A DNA stretch of 6,218 nt from Congregibacter sp. Its GTDB lineage: Bacteria; Pseudomonadota; Gammaproteobacteria; Pseudomonadales; Halieaceae. Shown here in pieces: positions 1-5,773 of the stretch. Position 1 is the stretch's first letter. Each line of letters begins with the position of its first letter. Made by a program: the position numbers and the translations under genes. Where the stretch lies: positions 1-6,218 of the forward strand of contig JACETJ010000082.1 of the NCBI GenBank assembly GCA_013911345.1, written 5' to 3'. The notes beneath the pieces are model-generated. The model was not told the origin of the DNA. It made no database searches and saw nothing but the letters and a program-made list of their open reading frames with translations.

Positions 1-1
1 G

Positions 2-187
2 GTTTACGCTGCGGGCAAGACCGAAAGAGGGGAGGGGTTCAGAAACCTGCTCTTGCCGATTCACAGCGGCAAGTATTTTGGTGCGCTTGGCGGATTTCTG
101 ATGACTTTCTTCGGCTTTATTGTGGTGTTGTGGTTGCTCTCCGGAATCATCATGTACATTCGGTCAAAGAGGGCGTCCAGCTGGTAG
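2..187 (+). CDS. PepSY-associated transmembrane protein, C-terminal fragment (5' end outside window)
   Basis: The reading frame is open from the left edge and ends at TAG 185-187, giving the last 61 residues of a longer protein. The fragment has an IHSG motif (His at fragment residue 21), a hydrophobic segment at about residues 29-52, and a short basic cytoplasmic tail (MYIRSKR). This is the usual end of PepSY-associated TM proteins, where an 'L/I-H-x-G' motif precedes the last membrane helix. Known family members sit in the inner membrane; some, such as FoxB and FpvG, take part in siderophore-iron reduction. The gene lies tail-to-tail with the complete PepSY-type gene on the other strand, 2 bases apart, so the two may serve the same uptake function. 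Only the tail is visible, so the number of helices and the periplasmic domain cannot be judged. Confidence 0.75.
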   Translation, partial: VYAAGKTERGEGFRNLLLPIHSGKYFGALGGFLMTFFGFIVVLWLLSGIIMYIRSKRASSW

Positions 188-189
188 CG

Positions 190-1668
190 TCACCACTTGC
201 GCCGCCACCATAAGATCGGTCCCGTCACGATCATCAAAATACCCATCACCGTAAGGGCATCACTGACCCACCGGAACTCTGGATGGAAGACGTTCCCCGT
301 ATGGATCTCTATCAAGAACAAGTAGAGCGTTGCTGCCTCAAGATCAGGGTGCTTGAGCGCGTCAGCCTCGAAGGTGAATTGGCCACTGTCTTTGAAAAAC
401 CCTCTGCTGTTTTTTACGAATAAACCATTTTCAGTGAACTCTGCGTCGTAAACGATGCTGGGTAGGCCGGCCATGGTTTTCCAATCTGATTCGCTGTCTT
501 CTTTCACGAAAAACTGTCTTGAGTTGGTGCTGTAGAACACATGGTCAGATGACCTGAATAGCTGTCCCCTCTCGGCACCCAGTTGAGCCTCTGCCGACCA
601 GGACGCCCCGCCATCTCGCGTCTGCAGCACGCCGAACCGCGTGGATATCATCATGTGATCCGGGTCGCCAGCAAAGGTGACGACCTGATCGATTTCCCCT
701 TTCAGAGACTGATACTGCCAAACCGGTGGCAAGTGCTCACGCCGCACCTCCCGAGCCTCTCCCCACTCTATGAAGGTGAGAATGTGATTAAAAAGGATGC
801 CGGTGACAGAGAGATACAGAATAGGCACCACCCCGAGAATACCGATCACGGGCGCGTGACTACGGTATAGGCCTGACAAAATGGATCGTCGGCGATCTGG
901 CCGAGTCGAAACCCCCACCCGACGCCACCGCCGCTTCAAATACCAGGCCAGAAACCCGGTCAGTGCCAGCACTGATAAGGCGACACCCCCAAAATCATTT
1001 ATCCACGTCGACCATTTCCGGGACAGCAGGCCGTAACCAAAGTGCAGATCAAACAAAAATCGGTACAGCGTGACAGTCTCAGGCAGTCCCGAGATTTTGG
1101 GTTGATCAAGATTGAGTTGCTGGATGTTCTCTGGCTGATTAACGTCCAGAGTGAATACGGTGCTGAAGTCATCAACGCCAATAATGGAGTGAGGCTGGGC
1201 GCCAGGTGAGATCATGTTGATGAAATGTCCGTCGAGCGCCAGACGGCTGATGGGGCCGCCAAACTCGGGCATTACCCAGAGACCGTCATCGGTGGCGATG
1301 ACCACGAGGCGCTGCTCGTCCACGTCTATTTTGGCAAAACGCAGGACCTGGGGGTGTTGCTCATTGGGGAACTTCAGCGCCTCCCATGTAGCACCGCGAT
1401 TTCGCGTGATCCACAGCCCTCGCTCCGAGCCGCCGATCCAGCTGTTTTCATCCGCCGGGTCGGCCACGACGTAGCGCATCACGGTTGCAGGTAGGTACCG
1501 CATCATTGAGGGCGATAGCCAGTTTTCTGGCACCTCCGTTTGGCGCAACCAGCGCCAGTCATCATGGTCGAGAAAAATACCAGTCACGCCCAAAGTGAGC
1601 AGCCACAGCCCGGCAATCAATCCAAGCCAGCGATGAAAGATTACCAGCGCGCGTCGGTTCATTTTCAT
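190..1668 (-). CDS. PepSY-associated TM protein with two duplicated modules and Asp-box-like periplasmic loops
   Basis: This 492-residue integral membrane protein has four predicted helices at about 10-33, 224-245, 272-295 and 466-487, with two large soluble loops between helices 1-2 and 3-4. It starts with the family signature HRWLG (residues 12-16) and ends in a basic WWRRKW tail. The two halves match: VTGIFLDH (28-35) with VTGILFNH (288-295), TLYRFLFDLHFG (200-211) with TLYLFLIEIHTG (447-458), and the Asp-box-like TRNRGATW (88-95) with TRDGGASW (350-357). Histidines 12, 35, 209, 271, 295 and 456 lie at helix ends; similar ones bind heme in the FoxB family of siderophore reductases, so an electron-transfer role is possible but inferred. 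The start is the first ATG; a second in-frame ATG at 1662 is the alternative. A GAGG lies about 15 bases upstream, which is far for a ribosome site. It is downstream of the dehydrogenase and may share its transcript. Confidence 0.8.
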   Translation of the reverse strand: MKMNRRALVIFHRWLGLIAGLWLLTLGVTGIFLDHDDWRWLRQTEVPENWLSPSMMRYLPATVMRYVVADPADENSWIGGSERGLWITRNRGATWEALKFPNEQHPQVLRFAKIDVDEQRLVVIATDDGLWVMPEFGGPISRLALDGHFINMISPGAQPHSIIGVDDFSTVFTLDVNQPENIQQLNLDQPKISGLPETVTLYRFLFDLHFGYGLLSRKWSTWINDFGGVALSVLALTGFLAWYLKRRWRRVGVSTRPDRRRSILSGLYRSHAPVIGILGVVPILYLSVTGILFNHILTFIEWGEAREVRREHLPPVWQYQSLKGEIDQVVTFAGDPDHMMISTRFGVLQTRDGGASWSAEAQLGAERGQLFRSSDHVFYSTNSRQFFVKEDSESDWKTMAGLPSIVYDAEFTENGLFVKNSRGFFKDSGQFTFEADALKHPDLEAATLYLFLIEIHTGNVFHPEFRWVSDALTVMGILMIVTGPILWWRRKW

Positions 1669-1779
1669 CTTATGTTCGTAGCCCCTCTCTTCTCATAATG
1701 GCCCTCTACTGATCGACACCGGCCACAGCCGATGCGGAGGCCTGCTCTATTTGGATAGGGCGAGGTGGTGGGGTCGCGA
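1669..1779. other. Intergenic gap between aldehyde dehydrogenase and PepSY gene
   Basis: These 111 bases separate the dehydrogenase stop from the PepSY start on the minus strand. I see no strong hairpin followed by a T-run, so read-through from the dehydrogenase is plausible. No convincing -35/-10 pair is visible; CATTAT on the minus strand is a weak -10 candidate. An eight-codon minus-strand frame (1695 down to 1669: ATG, seven codons, TAA) ends one base before the PepSY ATG. It could be a coupling leader or chance. Confidence 0.4.
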
Positions 1780-3303
1780 TCAACTGCTTTGCCCCAATTT
1801 GCGAATGGGCGTGTTCCCGACAGCTGTAATGGTGGCTTTTTCCTCAGTGAAAAAATCAGCGGCCTGACGGGGACCGTCGCGGCCGATGCCAGACTCTTTG
1901 AAGCCCCCGAAAGGCGCACGCAAATCCCGCGCAAGCGGTGTATTGATCCATAAAGTTCCGGCGTCGACCTGTTGTTGAAATGCCTGCGCGCGGGCTAGGC
2001 TGCGGGTCCAGCAATACCCCACGAGACCAAAGCGGCTGTCATTCGCTATCAACAACGCTTCATCATCATCATCAAATATCTGAATGCTCACAACGGGCCC
2101 AAAAACTTCTTCTTGGCACAGTGACAGCTGATTGTTGTCGACCCGGAAAACGGTGGGAGCAACAAAATACCCGCTCCCCAGATCTTGGCGTGCTTCTCCC
2201 CCGCAAAGTAGGGTAGCGCCCTCTAACTTGGCGCGCTCGATGTGGTCCAGTACGCGTTGCCAGTGCGCTTTGAACGCCATGGGGCCGACTTCGGTTTGTG
2301 ATTCTAGCGGGTTACCCACGGTCAGAGCCCGGGTTCTGGCGACGAAGGCTTCCGTGAAGCGCTCGGCAATGCCTCGCTGTACTAGGATGCGTGACCCGGC
2401 AATACAGATCTGACCGCTGTTACTGAAAATATTGACCAAAGAGCCGTCTACGGCTCGTTCGATATCGGCGTCATCAAACACGATGTTGGCCGACTTGCCA
2501 CCGAGTTCGAAGTGAACAGGTGTTAAATGCGCCGCGGCCGCTGTCATCACCTGCCTCGCGGTAGTGCCACCGCCCGTGAATGCGATCCGATCGACATGAG
2601 GTGAGCTGGCAAGTGCTGCGCCGGTGACGGAACCGCTACCATTCACAACGTTAATCGTGCCGGGGGGCAGGCCTGCCTCCTCCATCAGCGCTATCAATTT
2701 TAAAATGGAGAGCGGCGTGAATTCTGAGGGTTTGAGTACACAGGTATTTCCAAACGCCAAGCTCGAGGCGATCTGCATGCTCGCAAGGGCCAGCGGCGCA
2801 TTCCACGGGGCGAATAGCGCCGCAACGCCTGCCGGCTGTCTGGTCACACTGGTTTGATATCCTGGAAGCTGCTCAAAGGTCTCCCCGGCCATCACGCCAA
2901 TGTAGTCGGCAAAAAAGTCCAGGTTGTCTGCCGCTCTGGGCACTTGTCGAGACGCCAAATGAGAAGAAGGTAGCCCCGCGCAAAGACACTCTAGTAACCC
3001 CAGGGTTTCGGCGTGCTGTCTGATCAGTGTCGCTGCGCGCCGAAAGATACTCTGCCGGGTTGTGGTCGAAGCCTCGGACCAGGCGCCACCCTGAAAATGT
3101 GATCTGGCGCACTCGATGGCGTTTGCTACCGCTTCAGGGTCATCTTCCTGCAGAGACGAGATCTGTTCACCCGTACCCGGGAAATGCACAGCGTGTTGAG
3201 TGGCTTCTTTTTTCACCGGTAGGGCGGCGCCATCAACATGACCTGTGATCACCTCAGGGAGGGTCATCTCCAGATTAGCAATCGCTTGTTGAACGGTGGT
3301 CAT
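1780..3303 (-). CDS. NAD(P)+-dependent aldehyde dehydrogenase, HpaE/DmpC-like (aromatic-pathway semialdehyde dehydrogenase type)
   Basis: This full-length ALDH-superfamily enzyme (507 residues, normal length) oxidises an aldehyde to the acid with NAD(P)+ in the cytoplasm. Visible motifs are PWN (166-168, oxyanion Asn168), KPSE (191-194, cofactor binding), FTGG (242-245), ELGGKS (266-271, general base Glu266), SGQICIAGSR with catalytic Cys300, and EEVFGP (398-403). The stretches GLP...VPRAADNLDFFADY (110-134) and RDLRAPFGGFKESGIGRDG (459-477) are the style of 5-carboxymethyl-2-hydroxymuconate and 2-hydroxymuconate semialdehyde dehydrogenases, so a semialdehyde from an aromatic or amine pathway is a reasonable substrate. 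The N-terminal strand region (about 16-35) is degenerate compared with the usual INGxW. It starts at ATG 3303 with a good ribosome site and follows the monooxygenase by 10 bases, so the two are almost certainly co-transcribed. The exact substrate is unknown. Confidence 0.92.
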   Translation of the reverse strand: MTTVQQAIANLEMTLPEVITGHVDGAALPVKKEATQHAVHFPGTGEQISSLQEDDPEAVANAIECARSHFQGGAWSEASTTTRQSIFRRAATLIRQHAETLGLLECLCAGLPSSHLASRQVPRAADNLDFFADYIGVMAGETFEQLPGYQTSVTRQPAGVAALFAPWNAPLALASMQIASSLAFGNTCVLKPSEFTPLSILKLIALMEEAGLPPGTINVVNGSGSVTGAALASSPHVDRIAFTGGGTTARQVMTAAAAHLTPVHFELGGKSANIVFDDADIERAVDGSLVNIFSNSGQICIAGSRILVQRGIAERFTEAFVARTRALTVGNPLESQTEVGPMAFKAHWQRVLDHIERAKLEGATLLCGGEARQDLGSGYFVAPTVFRVDNNQLSLCQEEVFGPVVSIQIFDDDDEALLIANDSRFGLVGYCWTRSLARAQAFQQQVDAGTLWINTPLARDLRAPFGGFKESGIGRDGPRQAADFFTEEKATITAVGNTPIRKLGQSS

Positions 3304-3311
3304 AGCATCTG

Positions 3312-3315
3312 CCTC
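3312..3315 (-). promoter_or_regulatory. Ribosome binding site of the aldehyde dehydrogenase, overlapping the upstream stop
   Basis: GAGG on the minus strand lies 8 bases before ATG 3303 and shares bases with the TGA stop (3316-3314) of the monooxygenase. This fixes the dehydrogenase start and suggests that translation of the two genes is coupled. Confidence 0.7.
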
Positions 3316-4507
3316 ACTCGATGGTCGCTTCGCGCTCGCGTGATCGGATCATAGCCGCATCAAGGAGATAACTGCGAAGTCGTGCTGGGTCGCTCACTAT
3401 TTCTTGTAGATCTTCCCAGATCAGACGACGCTTTGCTTGGTCTGTCTCTCGATGTCTGGCGTAGTTTTGTGCCGAGAGGCGCTGCACCTCCTCGAGTGCG
3501 ATGGTGCGACGACGACGATCATAACGTTCCAACAAACCAACATCTTCTCCCTGCAGGACTGGCACTAGATGATCAGCCAATGATCGTGCGTCATGAACCC
3601 CACTATTCATCCCCATGCCGCCCGCCGGGCTATTGAGATGAGCCGCGTCTCCCACAAAGAGAATGCGCCCGTGACAGAACTGCTCAAGGCATCGTTGATG
3701 CAGGGTATAGATGTTCCGGCTGCGGATGATGGTGTTGGCTGCTCGAGGAGACACCCGGGCGATGTGCGCTCGCGCTACCGGGTCGCTCAAAGCGGTTTCC
3801 GTCTCCTGTCCGGGTTCGGGGGAGTAGGTAAAACGCCATGTGTCCCTCAGCCGCATCAGGCTGTAGTGGCGATCGGGTAGCCAGACATAATTCACGCCTA
3901 ACAGATTGGGAATATCCTCCTCAAAGGGATGCCCCATCACCAGTGTGATGGAGGTTTTTGGGAACACCGTGCCCTCAAAACTCAGGCCAAGCGATTTCCT
4001 GACCTGACTGCTCGCGCCATCGGCGGCGATCAGCCAGTCGCAGGTGCCTTGTTTCGTGCCATCCGTATCGTGATAGTGGAAGTGAACCCGTTCATCATCG
4101 GTGACCGCATCCTGAAAAGAGGTGCTGAAATACAGCGTGGATAGGGGGTGCTCAGCCAGTCTCGCAGCCAGTAGCTCGGTGAGCTGGAATTGCTCGCACT
4201 GCAATCTGAACGGGTAGGCGGTGACGTCGTCAAGGCACGCCATGTCAAAGACCGCCCGCTCACCCGTCTCGTGGATCAGGTATTGCCACTGGGGTACCAC
4301 CGTCCCCCGTTGAATCAGTTCGCTGGCGAGCCCGGATTCATCAAGCAAATCCAATGTGGCCGGGTGGAAGGTGGAGGCGCGCATGTCTTTCGGGATCGCT
4401 GCCTCGCGCTCCAGTACCGATACGGTCACTCCCTGATTGACCAGCCACCAGGCCAGCGTTAATCCGGAAGGGCCAGCTCCTACTATGGCGACAGTGGACT
4501 CAACCAT
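3314..4507 (-). CDS. FAD-dependent monooxygenase (group A flavoprotein aromatic hydroxylase family)
   Basis: This 397-residue single-component flavin hydroxylase probably uses NAD(P)H and O2 to hydroxylate an aromatic ring. All three family fingerprints are present: the Rossmann motif GAGPSG (10-15) with ribose-binding Glu33, the DG motif (AADGASSQVR, Asp163-Gly164), and the GD motif (VGDAAHLNSPAGGMGMN, Gly286-Asp287) that binds the FAD phosphates. RASTFHPATLDLLDE (43-57) is also typical. The size matches compact hydroxylases such as NicC, MHPCO, HspB and PHBH, not the longer MhpA type, which carries an extra C-terminal domain. I chose ATG 4507 because it puts the Rossmann strand close to the N-terminus. 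A TTG at 4525 would add six residues but falls inside an inverted repeat; neither start has a clear ribosome site. It is the first gene of the leftward run and shares its promoter region with the divergent isomerase-like gene. The substrate is not identifiable from sequence. Confidence 0.88.
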   Translation of the reverse strand: MVESTVAIVGAGPSGLTLAWWLVNQGVTVSVLEREAAIPKDMRASTFHPATLDLLDESGLASELIQRGTVVPQWQYLIHETGERAVFDMACLDDVTAYPFRLQCEQFQLTELLAARLAEHPLSTLYFSTSFQDAVTDDERVHFHYHDTDGTKQGTCDWLIAADGASSQVRKSLGLSFEGTVFPKTSITLVMGHPFEEDIPNLLGVNYVWLPDRHYSLMRLRDTWRFTYSPEPGQETETALSDPVARAHIARVSPRAANTIIRSRNIYTLHQRCLEQFCHGRILFVGDAAHLNSPAGGMGMNSGVHDARSLADHLVPVLQGEDVGLLERYDRRRRTIALEEVQRLSAQNYARHRETDQAKRRLIWEDLQEIVSDPARLRSYLLDAAMIRSREREATIE

Positions 4508-4524
4508 GGCGTATGTTCTGGCCA

Positions 4525-4546
4525 AACGTAGTCAACGCAATACGTT
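4525..4546. repeat. Inverted repeat, operator candidate 1
   Basis: AACGTA (4525-4530) and TACGTT (4541-4546) form perfect 6-base arms around a 10-base spacer. The centre lies about 29 bases upstream of the monooxygenase ATG and overlaps the TTGACT on the minus strand. The arm spacing suits a dimeric regulator binding on one face of the helix. That it is an operator is inferred from position and symmetry only. Confidence 0.4.
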
Positions 4547-4557
4547 GCCCCCGAGTC

Positions 4558-4568
4558 GGCACGGTGCC
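4558..4568. repeat. Inverted repeat, operator candidate 2
   Basis: GGCAC-G-GTGCC has perfect 5-base arms around one central base. It falls where the -35 box of the rightward promoter would be (4561-4566), which itself is a poor match to consensus. This would suit an activator or repressor site, but a short palindrome in GC-rich DNA can arise by chance. Confidence 0.35.
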
Positions 4569-4580
4569 AGAAAGTGTGCG

Positions 4581-4589
4581 TGATATATT
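4581..4589 (+). promoter_or_regulatory. Extended -10 promoter box for the isomerase-like gene
   Basis: TGATATATT carries the TGn extension followed by TATATT (4584-4589), 36 bases before ATG 4626. The sequence at -35 distance is poor, which is common for extended -10 or activator-dependent promoters. Assigned by eye. Confidence 0.4.
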
Positions 4590-4625
4590 GCGGTGAAGCG
4601 CGAAACGAGAACTTGGATGCCGTAA

Positions 4626-5393
4626 ATGAGTGAGGGGTACTACGGGCGCAATGGCGCGTTGGGGCTCGCGACACCTCAGGCGAACCCGACCGCGGAGACC
4701 GAATTCCGGGCACTGATGCCACAAGGGGTGGCGTGTGCCACTGTTCGTATGGTGAGCGCCGAACCCGACCCTGCGACCCGCTTGCGCGCTTACTTTACCG
4801 ATATCGGTCAGACACTGGATGGGTTCGATACTCTCTCGCTGCAGGCGATTGGACTGGCCTGCACCGGGTCGACTTATCTTCTCGGTCATGAGGCAGTTGA
4901 GGCGCATCTTGGCGAGTTGAGTTCGAAACGGGGTCAGCCCGTGATTTCTGCGGCGGCAGCGATAGAGCGCGCTCTGGCTCATCTTGGAGCTAGCTCGATC
5001 GCGTTGATCTGTCCGTATCCAGAGTGGTTGCTTACCGCGGCAGAGAGCCATTGGCGGGCGCGGGGTTACGACGTGGTCGACCAGTTTTCTCTTGACCCGA
5101 ATCAGGGCGATACCCGCGCCATATACGGCCTGTCGCCAGAGGTAGCCGGTGAAAAAATCAGAGCCAGATGGCAGGACAAAAGAGCAGATGCCTATGTGAT
5201 TACGGGGACCGGGCTGCCCACATTGCGCGTTGTCTCCCAACTCTCCGAAAGTCTGTCTGGTCCGGTGTTGTCTTCGAATCTGTGTCTGGCTTGGGCTTCG
5301 CTGCAAACGGCGGGTATCGACTTGGCCGAGCGCGCGCCGACCCCCTCCTCGCCACTGCTGAGTGGTTGGGAACACCTGATTGACGGACTGTAG
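4626..5393 (+). CDS. Arylmalonate decarboxylase / maleate isomerase-superfamily protein with a single conserved catalytic cysteine
   Basis: This 255-residue cytoplasmic enzyme has the length of maleate isomerase and arylmalonate decarboxylase (Asp/Glu racemase superfamily). The first active-site loop is ACTGSTYLLG with Cys79. The second is VITGTGLPTL (191-200), then GPVLSSNLCLAW (212-223). As I recall the families, maleate isomerases have Cys in both loops (second loop ACVQMPSL), while the decarboxylase has Gly74 in the first and Cys188 in the second (SCGGLLTL). Here the second position aligns with Gly194, so only the first cysteine is kept. Cys220 lies later, in the SSN loop, and is probably not equivalent. 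A standard two-cysteine racemase or isomerase mechanism is therefore unlikely; a decarboxylase or altered isomerase is possible. It starts at ATG 4626 with only weak Shine-Dalgarno-like sequence upstream (GAGAA, about 15 bases away); an ATG nine bases earlier is closed by TAA. It diverges from the monooxygenase operon. Confidence 0.82.
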   Translation: MSEGYYGRNGALGLATPQANPTAETEFRALMPQGVACATVRMVSAEPDPATRLRAYFTDIGQTLDGFDTLSLQAIGLACTGSTYLLGHEAVEAHLGELSSKRGQPVISAAAAIERALAHLGASSIALICPYPEWLLTAAESHWRARGYDVVDQFSLDPNQGDTRAIYGLSPEVAGEKIRARWQDKRADAYVITGTGLPTLRVVSQLSESLSGPVLSSNLCLAWASLQTAGIDLAERAPTPSSPLLSGWEHLIDGL

Positions 5394-5395
5394 CC

Positions 5396-5773
5396 TCACG
5401 GTTGCTGCAGTAGCCACTCGGCGAGCCGCTGGCTCTCTTCAGCGGTCAAAGGGTTCACATAGTTCATCGCATTATTCGGTATGGCGGCGTCAGGCTCTGC
5501 AAGCCAGGCGAGCAGTGTCGGTAGCGACCAACGCCAACCCGAAGTGGCCAGTGCCTCGGAATAGCGGTAGCCCTCGATCACGCCTGCCTGGCGGTTGAGT
5601 AGCCCACCCAGCGGTGGGCCGATGTGGTGGTCAGGGGTTTGTCCCAGGCTGTGGCAGGCGCTGCAGGCGATGTCGTAAAGCTGCTCCTCGGTGAGCGGGT
5701 TCGCCTGTACGGTTAGGGTCGCAAAACTAGACAGCAGCAGACCAATAGCGAGTTGACGCAAGCACGGATTCAC
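5396..5773 (-). CDS. Exported class I cytochrome c, probable electron acceptor of the adjoining amine oxidase
   Basis: This small periplasmic monoheme cytochrome has a 125-residue precursor. A signal peptide spans about residues 1-24 (hydrophobic LAIGLLLSSFATLTV, likely cleavage after VQA). The mature part has the heme site CSACH (Cys37, Cys40, His41), the GPPLGGLLNRQAG segment (52-64), RYSEAL (70-75) and a likely axial ligand Met103 in IPNNAMNY, all in the order of mitochondrial-like class I cytochromes. I chose GTG 5773: it overlaps the amine oxidase stop as GTGA, has GAGG 8 bases upstream, and places the signal peptide at the N-terminus. The frame stays open further upstream to 5971, but that stretch is antiparallel to nothing useful: it is the amine oxidase read in another frame. 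The tight coupling parallels NicA2 and CycN in nicotine degraders, where cytochrome c is the electron acceptor of the flavoenzyme; that role is inferred here. Confidence 0.88.
   Translation of the reverse strand: MNPCLRQLAIGLLLSSFATLTVQANPLTEEQLYDIACSACHSLGQTPDHHIGPPLGGLLNRQAGVIEGYRYSEALATSGWRWSLPTLLAWLAEPDAAIPNNAMNYVNPLTAEESQRLAEWLLQQP

Larger units (their letters stand above)
4508..4625. promoter_or_regulatory. Divergent promoter region between monooxygenase and isomerase-like gene
   Basis: These 118 bases lie between two genes transcribed away from each other and must hold both promoters unless one is leaderless. The region contains two inverted repeats (4525-4546 and 4558-4568) and an extended -10 box for the rightward gene (4581-4589). 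On the minus strand a TTGACT (4535-4530) resembles a -35 box, but no good -10 lies at the right distance before ATG 4507. No regulator gene is in the window, so any factor binding here is encoded elsewhere. Confidence 0.6.

Noticed and set aside
583..1494. Several plus-strand open frames of 86-95 residues within the PepSY gene region
   Set aside because: They overlap each other, lack motifs and ribosome sites, and lie opposite a gene with clear helices and repeats.
2060..2074. Short CAT-type triplet run as a possible slippage or phase-variation repeat
   Set aside because: It encodes the DDDDE stretch (residues 411-415) of the dehydrogenase in frame, and a triplet change would not switch the gene off.
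4508..4525. TTG start at 4525 for the monooxygenase
   Set aside because: It adds six residues before the Rossmann strand, has no ribosome site, and lies in an inverted repeat. ATG 4507 gives the usual N-terminus.
4617..4625. ATG-CCG-TAA immediately before the isomerase-like start, as an earlier start or mini-gene
   Set aside because: The TAA closes it after two codons, so it cannot extend the gene. Too short to call as a feature.
5399..5416. Palindrome around CTGCAG near the convergent gene ends as a terminator
   Set aside because: GGTTGC-TGCA-GTAGCC pairs only with two wobble pairs and has no T-run on either side.
4500..5417. Minus-strand open frame of 305 residues covering the isomerase-like gene and both its flanks
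   Set aside because: It is longer than the gene opposite, but it is rich in Arg, Gln and Pro with no recognisable motif, and it runs over the divergent promoter and into the cytochrome end. The plus-strand product has clear superfamily loops (ACTGS, GTGLPTL, SSN).
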